Source: Clostridia bacterium
Lineage (GTDB): Bacteria > Bacillota > Clostridia > Oscillospirales > Acutalibacteraceae
NCBI GenBank assembly: GCA_017467405.1
Contig: JAFTSH010000001.1
Span: 727,542 to 791,541 of the forward strand
Reading direction: 5' to 3'
Length of the DNA stretch: 64,000 nt
Numbering within the stretch: the stretch's first letter is position 1; each line of letters begins with the position of its first letter. The position numbers were made by a program, and so were the translations under genes. The notes below the pieces were generated by a model. That model did no database searches, was not told the DNA's origin, and saw only the letters and a program-made list of their open reading frames with translations. Shown in pieces: positions 45,379 through 55,939 of this stretch.

Positions 45379-45456
45379 CGATAAGCCGCGTATTCCGGGC
45401 TCAAGTGAGCTGTGTGCTCCGCCTGGCGAATAGCGAGTCTAAAAAAGGCAGGTTTA
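45379..45456 (+). promoter_or_regulatory. Ribosomal protein L21 leader (autoregulatory)
   Basis: The 5' leader between the promoter and rplU is GC-rich and structured, with GAGC/GCTC pairing (CTCAAGTGAGCTG) and a CGCCTGGCGA hairpin. Position and layout fit the Firmicutes L21 leader through which L21 is thought to limit its own operon. The fold was judged by eye only. Confidence 0.6.
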
Positions 45457-45810
45457 ATGCAAATGTACGCGATTTTTGAAACCGGCGGAAAGCAGTATAA
45501 GGTCGAAAACGGTGATATCGTTTTTGTCGAAAAGCTTGACGTCAACGAAGAAGAGACTGTTGTTTTTGACAAGGTTCTCGCTGTGGGCGGAGACGTAAAG
45601 TTCAAGTCCGGCAGCCCCTATGTCAAGGGTTATACCGTTACCGGTACCGTCCTTAAGAACGGCAAGTCCAAGAAGGTGACCGTTTTCACTTACAAGCCCA
45701 AGAAGAACGAGAAGAGAAAGCTTGGTCACAGACAGCCCTACACCAAGATCCAGATCAGCTCGATCGATAAGGTTTCTGCTAAGAAGGAAGCCGAAGCTGA
45801 CGCCGAATAA
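45457..45810 (+). CDS. rplU: 50S ribosomal protein L21
   Basis: A 117-aa protein. [17 protein letters not shown] and [28 protein letters not shown] are the L21 motifs. The tail KKEAEADAE is longer than usual. Two ATG codons lie close together; 45457 has AAAGG 8 bp upstream, and 45463 is the alternative. Its stop overlaps the prp start by one base. Confidence 0.96.
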   Translation: MQMYAIFETGGKQYKVENGDIVFVEKLDVNEEETVVFDKVLAVGGDVKFKSGSPYVKGYTVTGTVLKNGKSKKVTVFTYKPKKNEKRKLGHRQPYTKIQISSIDKVSAKKEAEADAE

Positions 45811-46129
45811 TGACTCAGGTCAGCTTTTTGTATGACGGAGATCGCCTTTGCGGTTTTGAAGCAAAGGGACATACCGGTTTTTCACAAGCCGGCACCGATA
45901 TTGTTTGCGCCGCTGTTTCGTCGGCGTTGTATATGGCGGCCAACACGGTCGTTGAGGTTATCGGAGCCGAATGCGATGAGCTTGATGTATCTGACGGATA
46001 CATGAAACTTACCGTATGCGATGAGGATGTCTTCGTTTGTTCAGACACCCTTGAAGGACTTGAACTCCACATACAACAGCTTTCCGAACAGTATCCGGAC
46101 GAAATACGACTAATACGGAGGAAAAGATA

Positions 46130-46130
<1 letters not shown>
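45810..46130 (+). CDS. prp: Ribosomal-processing cysteine protease Prp
   Basis: A 106-aa protein. [18 protein letters not shown] holds the catalytic His and Cys of Prp (YsxB). In Firmicutes and Fusobacteria Prp removes the N-terminal extension of L27. It lies between rplU and rpmA and overlaps both by one base. Confidence 0.95.
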
Positions 46131-47741
<1,611 letters not shown>

Positions 47742-47752
47742 CGGTGATTTGA

Positions 47753-48142
47753 ATGAGACTGTATAACGATCAGGACTGCAACCCTAATTTGCTCAGTCCG
47801 TTGACACTCGCCTTTGTTGGAGACGCCGTGTACGGACTGTTGGTGAGAGAACGGCTTGTGCTTTCGGCCGAGCGTTCCGCAAATGATCTTCACCGTCTTT
47901 CGGTCGACCTCGTGCGTGCCGGCGCTCAGCATAATGCCGTTTTGAAGATAATTGATTGTCTGACGGAAAAGGAAGCTGAGATATATAAGCGCGGTAGGAA
48001 TGCTCACGCAAATCATCTGCCAAAGAATGCCGATCCTGCTGAATATCACGCTGCAACTGGGCTTGAGACACTTTTCGGATACCTCTATCTTGACGGACAG
48101 AATGAGCGTATTCGTGAATTGTTTAATATAATTTGTGAATAA
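47753..48142 (+). CDS. mrnC: Mini-ribonuclease 3
   Basis: A 129-aa RNase III-like nuclease lacking the dsRNA-binding domain. LAFVGDAVYGLLVRERLV carries the catalytic acidic residue and YHAATGLETLFGYLYL the second conserved block. It matures 23S rRNA ends in Firmicutes. It starts 11 bp after obg. Confidence 0.94.
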   Translation: MRLYNDQDCNPNLLSPLTLAFVGDAVYGLLVRERLVLSAERSANDLHRLSVDLVRAGAQHNAVLKIIDCLTEKEAEIYKRGRNAHANHLPKNADPAEYHAATGLETLFGYLYLDGQNERIRELFNIICE

Positions 48143-48173
48143 TTGCATATAGTAATCTCACAGGAGTGAGATT

Positions 48174-49034
48174 ATGAAGACAAAACTTACCGAGCATCTT
48201 ACCGATATGGGATTTTTTCTCGTCGGTGGTGCTCTGTATGCGTTTGCAATAAATTTTTTTACCGCTCCGAATAACATTGCACCTGCAGGCGTTACCGGAT
48301 TAGCGACCGTATTGAATTTCGTGTTTGACATTCCGATCGGAATAGCCATGCTTGCAATAAACGTACCGCTCGTATTGCTTGGTATCTTTTTTCTGGGAAG
48401 CAGATTTATGATCAAGACATGCGTCGCGACGGTCATATATTCGTTGCTTATCGATATCGGCAGTCTGGTTTTACCGCAATATAAGGGTGACCGCCTGCTT
48501 TCTGCAGTATACGGCGGTTTGATTTCCGGCTTTGCGCTTTCGCTTGCTTTCTGGCGCGGCGGAAGTACCGGAGGTACGGATATAATTGCGCGCCTTATGT
48601 ATAACTACCGTCCGCAACTTTCGATGGGAAGAATAATACTTCTGCTGGATCTCGTGACGATCGGTATTGCCTCGTTTGTATACGGCGACGTTAACAGCGC
48701 TTTATATTCGCTTGTCGTCGCTTTTGCAGCAAGTACTATAATTGACAAGGTGCTGTACGGTAACGGCGGAGGAAAGCTGTTCTATATCGTTTCGAAAAAC
48801 AGCTCTGAAATAGCCTCAAGGATTTTTTCGGAGATGGACAGGGGAGTTACCTATCTGAAAGCTGAGGGTGGATACACGCGCGGTGAGCAAAGAGTAATAA
48901 TGTGCGCAGTGAGAAGAAATGAGCTTTTCGAGCTTAACCGTATAATTCGTGAAACCGACGAAAACGCCTTTACGATAGTCTGCGAAGCGGGCGAAATTCT
49001 CGGTTTTGGCTTTCAAACGGGCTATAGAATGTAA
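48174..49034 (+). CDS. YitT family membrane protein (DUF161/DUF2179)
   Basis: A 286-aa protein: five to six hydrophobic segments in residues 10-190, with FRGGSTGGTDIIARL-like ARGGSTGGTD (here WRGGSTGGTDIIARLM), followed by a soluble DUF2179 domain (GVTYLKAEGGYTRGEQRVIMCAVRRNEL). Function not firmly known. SD site CAGGAG. Confidence 0.93.
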   Translation: MKTKLTEHLTDMGFFLVGGALYAFAINFFTAPNNIAPAGVTGLATVLNFVFDIPIGIAMLAINVPLVLLGIFFLGSRFMIKTCVATVIYSLLIDIGSLVLPQYKGDRLLSAVYGGLISGFALSLAFWRGGSTGGTDIIARLMYNYRPQLSMGRIILLLDLVTIGIASFVYGDVNSALYSLVVAFAASTIIDKVLYGNGGGKLFYIVSKNSSEIASRIFSEMDRGVTYLKAEGGYTRGEQRVIMCAVRRNELFELNRIIRETDENAFTIVCEAGEILGFGFQTGYRM

Positions 49035-49113
49035 AAATCACGGAAAAAGATTGAATTTATTCGTTATATGTGATAATATAACAAATACGCAAGTAATATT
49101 AGAGGTGTAAAAT

Positions 49114-49845
49114 ATGTCAGGACATTCCAAGTGGAACAATATCAAGCGCAAAAAGGAAAAGACCGACGCCCAGAAGGCTAAGATTTTTACCAAAATGGGT
49201 CGTGAAATAGCCGTTATCGTTAAGGAAGGCGGACCTAATCCCGATGCTAACGCAAGACTTCGTGATGCTATCGCAAAAGCCAAGGCTAATAACATTCCTA
49301 ACGATAACATTGAAAGAATAATCAAAAAAGCTGCCGGCGATACAGACGGAAAGGTATATGAGGAGCTTACATACGAGGGCTACGGACCCAGCGGCATTGC
49401 CGTTGTTGTCGAAACTCTTACCGATAACAGAAACAGAACCGCAGGAGATCTTCGTCACTACTTTGATAAGTTCGGCGGTAATCTCGGACAAAACGGTTCG
49501 GTTATGTTCATGTTCTCACGCAGCGGTGTAATTGTTATTGAGGCCGAGGGTCTTGACGAGGATACCGTGATGGAGGATGCTCTCGACGCGGGAGCCGATG
49601 ATTTCTCGGCTGAGGGTGAGTTCTTTGAGATTCTGACCGCCCCCAACGATCTCGGTACCGTTACTAAGGCTCTTGAAGATAAAGGTTACTCGTTTGTTTC
49701 CTGCGAGGTAGCATATCTGCCTTCTACCAAGACCGCGCTTTCGGATGAGGACGCTGTCACAAATATGACTAAACTTCTTGACGCTCTTGAGGAGAACGAT
49801 GACGTTCAGGGCGTTTGGCACAACTGGGAGAACGACGGAGAGTAA
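49114..49845 (+). CDS. YebC/PmpR-type regulator or translation factor
   Basis: A 243-aa protein. MSGHSKWNNIKRKKEKTDAQKAKIFTKMGREI is the invariant YebC start. Family members act as transcription regulators and, more recently, as factors that help ribosomes at proline runs. GAGGTG site 7 bp upstream. Confidence 0.95.
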   Translation: MSGHSKWNNIKRKKEKTDAQKAKIFTKMGREIAVIVKEGGPNPDANARLRDAIAKAKANNIPNDNIERIIKKAAGDTDGKVYEELTYEGYGPSGIAVVVETLTDNRNRTAGDLRHYFDKFGGNLGQNGSVMFMFSRSGVIVIEAEGLDEDTVMEDALDAGADDFSAEGEFFEILTAPNDLGTVTKALEDKGYSFVSCEVAYLPSTKTALSDEDAVTNMTKLLDALEENDDVQGVWHNWENDGE

Positions 49846-49896
49846 TAACTCCGCACTATCCCGCAACGTCTATTTCGTTTACGGAAGGATGATACC

Positions 49897-51606
49897 GTGG
49901 AAAATTTTAACGATCTTTGCTTGGGTTGTATGAAAAATAATGGCGGTGAACATCGCTGCAGGTATTGCGGTTACTCTGACGATTATGTTCAGTCAGCCCC
50001 GTTGTTGCCGCTTAGGACATGGCTTGAAGATCGCTATCTGATCGGCAAGGCTGTCGAGCAGAACGGCGAAGGTGTTACCTACATAGGTTGGGATAACGTT
50101 CTAAAGGCCCCCGTCAGGATCAGAGAATTCTTGCCTTTGAGTATTGCAAGCAGAACTGAGGGGTCGCTTTCGGTTTTGCCCAATCCCGGAAGTGAGTACT
50201 ATTTTAATGATTATCTCGCATCCTTTCAGTCGCTTGCAAGAGGTCTTGCGCGTATGCGTGAGTTACCCTCGCTTTTTCCCGTGTATGATATTTTCGAGGC
50301 TAACGGAACGGCGTATTACGTAAGTGAACACGTTGAAAATATTACCCTCTCGAATTTTCTCAAGCGCAACGGCGATATGCTCAGTTGGGATCAGGCCAAG
50401 ACCGTTATGATGCCCGTTTTAAGTACCGTCAGTTCGCTTCATGATGCCGATATCTGCCACGGCGGTATTTCTCCGGAAACGCTGCTCGTATGCCGTGACG
50501 GCAAGATCAGACTCAGCGGATTCGGAATTCCTGAGGTACGTACTGCCAGAAGCGAGCTTGAGCCGGAGCTGTTTTCCGGATTCGCGGCCGCAGAACAGTA
50601 CGGCGCTGACGAAAGGGTCACTCCTAAAGCGGACGTATATGCCTTTGGTGCGGTTCTTTACAGAACCCTGGTTGGTGTTTGTCCTCCTGATGCACCTTCG
50701 AGGATATCCGATGATAGATTAATGGTTCCCTCGAAGATTGCACAGGCACTTCCGGAAGCCGTAATTCAGGCGCTTACTCAATCACTTCAGATTATGCCGT
50801 CAGAGCGTATGTCGGGTGCTGATAAGTTCAGAATGCTTCTTACAGGCTCACAGACGGTTGCCAGAATGAGATCTTCCGAAATTTCACGAAAAGAAGGTGG
50901 AAATATGCAGGAATGGAATAATACTCCTCCCCGTAGAAAAAAGAAAAATAATAACGTTGCGTACGCAGTTTGTGCGCTTGTTATTACGGTCGCACTTGCA
51001 CTGATTTTGTTGGTCGTTTTCTTCCTCAAAACCGGTGATGGTTCCGGAGATGACGTTTCGTCTGCTCCTACCGTTTCCAATGTTTCGACGACTGAGTCGA
51101 CCGCAAATACTTCTAGCAGGAACAATCAGATATTTAACAATATGGTTCCTGATATAGAAAAAGCCAAATACGCCGATGTTCTCGAACAGTACGGCGCAGA
51201 TTTTAATATTGTAATTGCCAGCGCAGAGTACTCGAGTGATTTTGCAAAGGGTACCATACTTACCCAGAGTCCCGCCAAGGATACCCTTCTTTATGAAAAA
51301 GACAGGGGAGACGACGGCAAGTATACAATTACCATTACAATGAGTCTCGGATCACAGACAACAACGATGCCCAACCTTTCGGGTCGTACCGAAGAGGAGG
51401 CTATTATCGAGTTGCTCAAGAAAGGCTTCGATATTTCCAACGTTGAGGTGCAGGAGAGATACGCTCCCGATGTTGCCTACAAGGCTATTGTCGATACCGA
51501 GCCTGCAGCCGGAACCAAGAATGTAGATAAGAATTCGAAGATAATCATCTATATTCAGAATACACCGCCTGTTAACAGTAACAGTACATCATCGGATACT
51601 CAATAA
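49897..51606 (+). CDS. Zinc-ribbon PASTA-domain pseudokinase
   Basis: A 569-aa protein. It has a Cys cluster at the N terminus (CLGCMKNNGGEHRCRYCGY, residues 8-26), a Ser/Thr-kinase fold (residues 45-310), a membrane helix (about 351-376), and two PASTA-like repeats outside the cell. The kinase lacks the catalytic residues: the VAIK Lys is replaced (PVRIREFL), the HRD loop reads CHGGISPETLL and DFG reads SGFG. It should bind but not phosphorylate. PASTA repeats bind muropeptides or beta-lactams in active kinases. The start is GTG at 49897. A true PASTA kinase presumably lies elsewhere in the genome. Confidence 0.88.
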   Translation: MENFNDLCLGCMKNNGGEHRCRYCGYSDDYVQSAPLLPLRTWLEDRYLIGKAVEQNGEGVTYIGWDNVLKAPVRIREFLPLSIASRTEGSLSVLPNPGSEYYFNDYLASFQSLARGLARMRELPSLFPVYDIFEANGTAYYVSEHVENITLSNFLKRNGDMLSWDQAKTVMMPVLSTVSSLHDADICHGGISPETLLVCRDGKIRLSGFGIPEVRTARSELEPELFSGFAAAEQYGADERVTPKADVYAFGAVLYRTLVGVCPPDAPSRISDDRLMVPSKIAQALPEAVIQALTQSLQIMPSERMSGADKFRMLLTGSQTVARMRSSEISRKEGGNMQEWNNTPPRRKKKNNNVAYAVCALVITVALALILLVVFFLKTGDGSGDDVSSAPTVSNVSTTESTANTSSRNNQIFNNMVPDIEKAKYADVLEQYGADFNIVIASAEYSSDFAKGTILTQSPAKDTLLYEKDRGDDGKYTITITMSLGSQTTTMPNLSGRTEEEAIIELLKKGFDISNVEVQERYAPDVAYKAIVDTEPAAGTKNVDKNSKIIIYIQNTPPVNSNSTSSDTQ

Positions 51607-51615
51607 GTACCGTGC

Positions 51616-51660
51616 AAAAGCGCCAATGGCAATCTGATCGTTTGCCGTCGGCGCTTTTTT
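51616..51660 (+). terminator. Terminator after the pseudokinase gene
   Basis: AAAAGCGCC and GGCGCTTTT pair, with an inner stem (TGGCAA/TTGCCG) and a run of T residues. The 51661-51822 gap beyond it is AT-rich and shows nothing I can name. Confidence 0.8.
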
Positions 51661-51822
51661 CTTGTATATGCATTGAATGTTTTATAATAACTGAAATTGT
51701 TGTTATTAAGCTTGATATTATATGATTTGTTGCTTTATAACGAAATAAAGATAATAAACAAAAAGGATAGGCAAAGAAAAATGGTTTAACTGATATATAG
51801 TTTGGGGTTGAAGTGCAAAAAA

Positions 51823-53451
51823 TTAAATTGTGGGAATAAACTTCTTTAAATAAGATCTTAATGCGTCATCACAAACATACACATAAGTTCCGTATATTCC
51901 ACGAGTCAACAGTACTCCGTATGTGTTGATAACAAACTGTTTCAATTCTTCGTCGGTTGAATTTCGTTTAACTTTGTTGTCGAAGAAGCGTTTCTTTTTA
52001 ACTTGAATTTTATTTGTCGCAGTATCAAAGTACAGATCAGGTCCAATAACTACGGCAGCATAATTCAAATCTAATCCGGGGAGTGAGTAAATACTCCCCA
52101 TTTCGTTTTTAGTTTGAGGATTATCAAGCCATCCACTAGTTTGAGTGTTCCACCATATGTCAATGCCGTCAATAGATATATCTGGTGTTTCAGGCGAGTT
52201 TTTAGCGGACCATTTCCATGCGTATCCACTGCATACTCTTGATAGACCCATCGTTTCTTCTTTTTTGCGTAATTCGTGTATCATATCGGAAAAAGAAAGG
52301 AACAGCTTGAAATCATAGTTATCAAATCTTTTGGGATCAACCGTTTTTTGATTTAAAACTGCGTGAATATAGGGAACATATTCGGCACCTGCACGAATAC
52401 GCATCTGATCTTGAAGTTCAACCGGTCGAGTACCACACTCATTAATATCAAGACGCTGCGAAAAAATATCGGACGGTATATCCGAAGGAGAGGCGATTTG
52501 TTGTTTGTCATAAAGCAACACAAGACAGTCTGAGTTTTTAAGTAGCCAATCTAATTCGTCACATGTATCATCCAAACCAACGCGTGCATTTCCGTTACGG
52601 AAATGAGTCACATACATACCCAAATTTTTGTTTCTTCTCAAACGATGGGTTTCATCGCAAATGATAATATCATAGTGCTTTTTTGTGACATCAATAGGAC
52701 GGAGTATATGTTTTCCTAAATCTTTAGATACACACCTGAATGTATTCTTGAGTGCGTTACGAGTGGCTGTATTAGAATATACCAAACCAATATTTTTTCC
52801 TGCGAAGTTCGGATTTGATTTTAGATGATAAAATAACGAAGACGCTATAACCGTTTTGCCGGTACCGGCATCACCTTCGATAAGAATAGGTCTTGAACCG
52901 GCATTACGGTTTCTTTGAGAATCGCTCGTATGAATAGCATTTACAATATTGGTAAGAGTTGCAATTTGTCCGTCTGTCAAGCTGGTATATGGAGAATATT
53001 TGTATTCCGGTCTGTTTAAAATGGCTTGGAATTGTTTATGACTTACAAGATTAATGTCCGCGAGCTTAGGCCATAGGTTGTCAAATCCTAATTCAAATTC
53101 ATTTTTGCGGCGGTAAAATGTTTTTTCTCCCTGCTTACGGTTCCGAATATCAAACTTGCCGTCTATTTCCATCAATTTTACTAAAAGTCGTTCATAATGT
53201 TTTGCCGGCGTTTCTTCCATATGCTTGCCGGTTATAACGTGAATGCGCGAAAAATTAAATTTATAACAATGGTCGTCTTTGGTGTGATGTTGTTTTGTGC
53301 GGACGATAATATCGTTTGTTTCGCCAATATATACGTCTTTGCCGTTTTCCAATATATAGAGGTAGTGATAATTATAGGGGAAACGCCACGTACTATAATC
53401 AGGAGTTTTATAGTCATAAGTTGTAATTTCAAAATCTATATTTTTTGACAT
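51823..53451 (-). CDS. GIY-YIG nuclease fused to DUF2075 helicase-like ATPase
   Basis: A 542-aa two-domain protein. Residues about 28-115 form a GIY-YIG-type domain (YLYILENGKDVYIGETND, then R and H residues). After a linker, a DUF2075/SF1-like ATPase begins with Walker A GDAGTGKT (about 192-199) and Walker B IIICDETHRLRR (about 265), then an arginine-rich motif (ELQDQMRIRAG) and IYSLPGLDLNYAAVVIGPDL, the late DUF2075 block. Such proteins are found in variable, defence-rich regions; a DNA- or RNA-cleaving defence role is inferred, not shown. No partner methylase is adjacent. It is lower in GC than the core genes. Confidence 0.85.
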   Translation of the reverse strand: MSKNIDFEITTYDYKTPDYSTWRFPYNYHYLYILENGKDVYIGETNDIIVRTKQHHTKDDHCYKFNFSRIHVITGKHMEETPAKHYERLLVKLMEIDGKFDIRNRKQGEKTFYRRKNEFELGFDNLWPKLADINLVSHKQFQAILNRPEYKYSPYTSLTDGQIATLTNIVNAIHTSDSQRNRNAGSRPILIEGDAGTGKTVIASSLFYHLKSNPNFAGKNIGLVYSNTATRNALKNTFRCVSKDLGKHILRPIDVTKKHYDIIICDETHRLRRNKNLGMYVTHFRNGNARVGLDDTCDELDWLLKNSDCLVLLYDKQQIASPSDIPSDIFSQRLDINECGTRPVELQDQMRIRAGAEYVPYIHAVLNQKTVDPKRFDNYDFKLFLSFSDMIHELRKKEETMGLSRVCSGYAWKWSAKNSPETPDISIDGIDIWWNTQTSGWLDNPQTKNEMGSIYSLPGLDLNYAAVVIGPDLYFDTATNKIQVKKKRFFDNKVKRNSTDEELKQFVINTYGVLLTRGIYGTYVYVCDDALRSYLKKFIPTI

Positions 53452-53486
53452 AATATTAATCCTTTAAATGTTCAAATTACAAATGC

Positions 53487-53515
53487 ATTATACCAAATAG
53501 AGTGGAAAATTGCAA
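53487..53515 (-). promoter_or_regulatory. SigA promoter of the GIY-YIG/DUF2075 gene
   Basis: On the minus strand TTGCAA (53510-53515) and TATAAT (53487-53492) with a 17-bp spacer. Confidence 0.7.
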
Positions 53516-53573
53516 CAATGGTGTATTGGAGTTAACTATTGAACTTGGTAAATAGCGGGATAAAACATGATAA

Positions 53574-53600
53574 AAACCAACGTTTTCGTTGGTTTCTCAA
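53574..53600. terminator. Orphan hairpin terminator
   Basis: AAACCAACG and CGTTGGTTT form a 9-bp stem with TTTT loop. No gene ends here, so it is probably what remains of a lost gene. Confidence 0.6.
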
Positions 53601-53653
53601 GAGTTTGAGGTTATTTCCGTTTGTTAGTGTTTTCTATGTCAAATTTTGATCCG

Positions 53654-53668
53654 CAGTAGACAAAGAAA
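53654..53668 (+). repeat. Candidate att repeat, copy 1
   Basis: CAGTAGACAAAGAAA, preceded by AAATTTTGATCCG. Copies 1-3 share about 13 further upstream bases of the form AAATTYTGNYCCR. See copies at 55022, 59780 and 63018. Confidence 0.65.
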
Positions 53669-54141
53669 GTGATGGAAGAATTTTATCAAATATGTGCTGG
53701 TGTGACTGTTAAGAACAATCATATTTTTAAATGTATTGACAGGATTCAACGTAGTATTGCAGACACGCTTTGGCAAAAGCCCCCCTTGCTTCTGCGTTAT
53801 GTTATTCTGAATTTGTTGTTCTGTTGCACAAATTTTGGCCATTATTAAAAACGGAAAAAGAAGTGGACGAACTGTGGTCAAATGCCAATTTTCGAGTAGA
53901 TTCGAATAAGATTCGAGTAGGCAAAAACCCGCATAAAATAAGGCTTTTTGAACATTTTGCTTTGTAGAATTTTTCGAATTTTGAACTATGTCCCAAACGG
54001 TACAGGAGTACCTGTTTCCGGCACTTTCGGGCCGTTTCCGCCCCTTTCCGCTCGAAAACAGATGCTTTCCGGCCGTCTTACCTCCACTGTTTCCGTGTGC
54101 TCCGTGCGTGGAAGTGGGATAAACTGTGGTCAAAAAGATAC
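53669..54141 (+). other. Non-coding relic with short tandem repeats
   Basis: No convincing gene. At 53891-53920 three near-repeats, TTCGAGTAGA, TTCGAATAAGA and TTCGAGTAGG, sit head to tail. TAAACTGTGGTCAAA-like text occurs twice (53871 and 54121). The tail resembles the leader end of a mobile element. Confidence 0.4.
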
Positions 54142-54183
54142 TCCCCCGATACGGTGAAACCACCGCATCGAGGGATTTTTTTC
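54142..54183 (+). terminator. Strong hairpin terminator in the relic
   Basis: TCCCCCGATACGGTG and CCACCGCATCGAGGGA pair over about 14 bp with an AAA loop, followed by seven T residues. Confidence 0.75.
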
Positions 54184-54230
54184 GTCTGTATGGTAACTCT
54201 GTTTGCCCCAAAAGTCAAGACCTTTCGGAA

Positions 54231-54869
54231 CTATTTTCGATAACTGTTTTTCTGGCACATTTCGTTTATGGACTCAGCAAAAATAGAACGGGAATGCTTG
54301 TCTGGATTATCGTTTTTGTTTTTCTTGATGAGGTAATAACCAAGCAGTTCGTCCCACAACTTTTCTTTCTTTAGCCAGACAATTTTCTTTTCCAAACCAA
54401 CAAAGCCTTTACCTTGAAATTCCCAAGAATAACAGTTGTTGTCTTTATTGAAACGAATATACTGTTGCTTGCCGTCATCGCAATTATATACGATTGCAAA
54501 GTCGCAGCTATGAATGATCGAAGAAGTCCAAGTGTTTACTTTTTTGATAGTTAGGACACGAGTGGAATCCTCACAATGCTTGTATCCGTACCGAGGTGCA
54601 ACACGGTCAATGGCATTTCGTATGATAGTTCGGATTTCCTTTGGCTCAAAATCCTGTTCGTCGTCATTCACCTCGATGTTGATATCAAAGTCAAAGCCGA
54701 TATTTGACTTCGTATCGTAAGTAATCATGTTGCGACTTGAACTGCCAACCGTTGTGAAGCTGAAGGTAAAATGATCTCTCACAAAGTCTTGAACTTCATA
54801 AAGGATTTGATACAATTCTTCCTTTATCGGCTTTGCTTCATTTCTTGTTACGTACCTAAAATCGTGCAT
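54231..54869 (-). CDS. Nucleotidyltransferase-fold protein
   Basis: A 212-aa protein. VGSSSRNM (residues 41-48) with GFDFDIN (58-64, Asp60 and Asp62) and CDFAIV (Asp123) give the GS...DxD...D pattern of the Pol-beta nucleotidyltransferase superfamily. I do not see the features that would place it as a cGAS/CD-NTase, a MNT antitoxin or a tRNA enzyme. DPDKHSRSIFAESINEMC near the end looks conserved. It has no effector, antitoxin or partner beside it. AT-rich codon use and location within the repeat-bounded block suggest transfer. Confidence 0.75.
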   Translation of the reverse strand: MHDFRYVTRNEAKPIKEELYQILYEVQDFVRDHFTFSFTTVGSSSRNMITYDTKSNIGFDFDINIEVNDDEQDFEPKEIRTIIRNAIDRVAPRYGYKHCEDSTRVLTIKKVNTWTSSIIHSCDFAIVYNCDDGKQQYIRFNKDNNCYSWEFQGKGFVGLEKKIVWLKKEKLWDELLGYYLIKKNKNDNPDKHSRSIFAESINEMCQKNSYRK

Positions 54870-55021
54870 TTGTTTAACTCCTAAAAACGTTCTCCCTAAC
54901 CGACCATCTAACCTTCGTTAAATCGTTACATTATACTACGACAATTTTATTTGTAAAGGATTCTTTTTATAATTATATCAAAAAAGAACTTCAATCTCAA
55001 GGCGAAACAAATTCTGCCCCG

Positions 55022-55038
55022 CAGTAGACAAAGAAAAA
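55022..55038 (+). repeat. Candidate att repeat, copy 2
   Basis: CAGTAGACAAAGAAAAA preceded by AAATTCTGCCCCG. A promoter begins five bases after it. Confidence 0.65.
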
Positions 55039-55042
55039 GGGA

Positions 55043-55071
55043 TTGAGAAAAGGCGGGAAAAATGATATAAT
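55043..55071 (+). promoter_or_regulatory. SigA promoter of the TfoX-N gene
   Basis: TTGAGA (55043-55048), 17-bp spacer, TATAAT (55066-55071), directly beyond repeat copy 2. Confidence 0.75.
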
Positions 55072-55102
55072 GTTTACATCAAATTTGCAACGGAGAAATG
55101 TT

Positions 55103-55417
55103 ATGGCTACAAGCAAAGAATACTTGGCTTTTATATTAGATCAGTTATCCGATGTAGAGGGCATCACTCACCGTCAAATGATGGGCGAATATATCATTTA
55201 TATGAACGACAAGATTGCCGCCTATCTCTGCGATGATCGCCTGCTCGTCAAACCCGTACCGAGCGCGGTGCAGCTGATGCCGAATGCTACCTACGAGCCA
55301 CCGTACAATGGCGCCAAAGATATGGTTCTGGTAGATAACGTTGACGATAGAGCGTTTCTCAAAGAACTGTTTGAAGCAATTTATCCCGAACTCCTTGCAC
55401 CAAAGAAAAGGAAGTAA
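55103..55417 (+). CDS. TfoX N-terminal domain protein
   Basis: A 104-aa protein with the TfoX_N pattern: VEGITHRQMMGEYIIYMNDKIAAYLCDDRLLVKP and YEPPYNGAKDMVLVDN. The domain alone, without TfoX_C, is common in Firmicutes and not known to regulate competence there. ATG at 55103 follows CGGAG. Confidence 0.88.
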   Translation: MATSKEYLAFILDQLSDVEGITHRQMMGEYIIYMNDKIAAYLCDDRLLVKPVPSAVQLMPNATYEPPYNGAKDMVLVDNVDDRAFLKELFEAIYPELLAPKKRK

Positions 55418-55443
55418 GGTAATGATTTGTGGAGGTATAGTTG

Positions 55444-55914
55444 ATGAAAGTTAAGAATCCTATGCTTGTCGTAACAGACATAGACAAGTCGGTTGAATTT
55501 TATAAAAAAGTGTTTGGGCTTCACGTAATTATGGATTTCGGTGCAAACAAAACCTTGACCGGCGGGTTGGCATTACAAACTCTTGACACATGGCGAGAAT
55601 TTATTGGTACTGATAATATTTCTTTCGGTAGCAATAGCTTTGAGCTTTATTTTGAAGAGGATGATTTTGATGCGTTCACCCAAAAGCTGAAAAAGTGTGA
55701 TGTGGAATATGTGCATCCTATTAAGGAACATTCGTGGGGACAGCGAGTGGTTAGGATTTTCGATCCCGACAAGCACATTATTGAGATCGGTGAAAATATA
55801 AAAGTGGTTTGCAAACGATTTTTGGATAGTGGTATGACACCGGAACAGGTTGCAGAGCGCATGGATGTACCGATGAAATTCGTAAATGCTTGTATGCGTC
55901 AAACTCAAATATAG
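55444..55914 (+). CDS. VOC/glyoxalase-fold protein
   Basis: A 156-aa protein. The VOC fold covers residues 1-120: MLVVTDIDKSVEFYKKVFGLHVIMDFG and HSWGQRVVRIFDPDKHIIEIGE with the metal-ligand Glu. A short helical tail (SGMTPEQVAERMDVPMKFVNACM) looks like a HTH-like add-on. Likely a resistance or lyase-type enzyme of unknown substrate. ATG at 55444 lies 9 bp after GGAGG. Confidence 0.85.
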   Translation: MKVKNPMLVVTDIDKSVEFYKKVFGLHVIMDFGANKTLTGGLALQTLDTWREFIGTDNISFGSNSFELYFEEDDFDAFTQKLKKCDVEYVHPIKEHSWGQRVVRIFDPDKHIIEIGENIKVVCKRFLDSGMTPEQVAERMDVPMKFVNACMRQTQI

Positions 55915-55939
55915 CTAACCGATAGCAACAGAGAGTTGC

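Noticed and set aside
53639..54211. Minus-strand frame of 190 codons
   Set aside because: No family motif, no ribosome site, crosses a strong terminator and repeat copy 1; the region reads as non-coding relic.
54231..54869. CBASS cyclase call
   Set aside because: No effector, Cap2/Cap3 or HORMA gene is adjacent and the subfamily could not be decided by eye.
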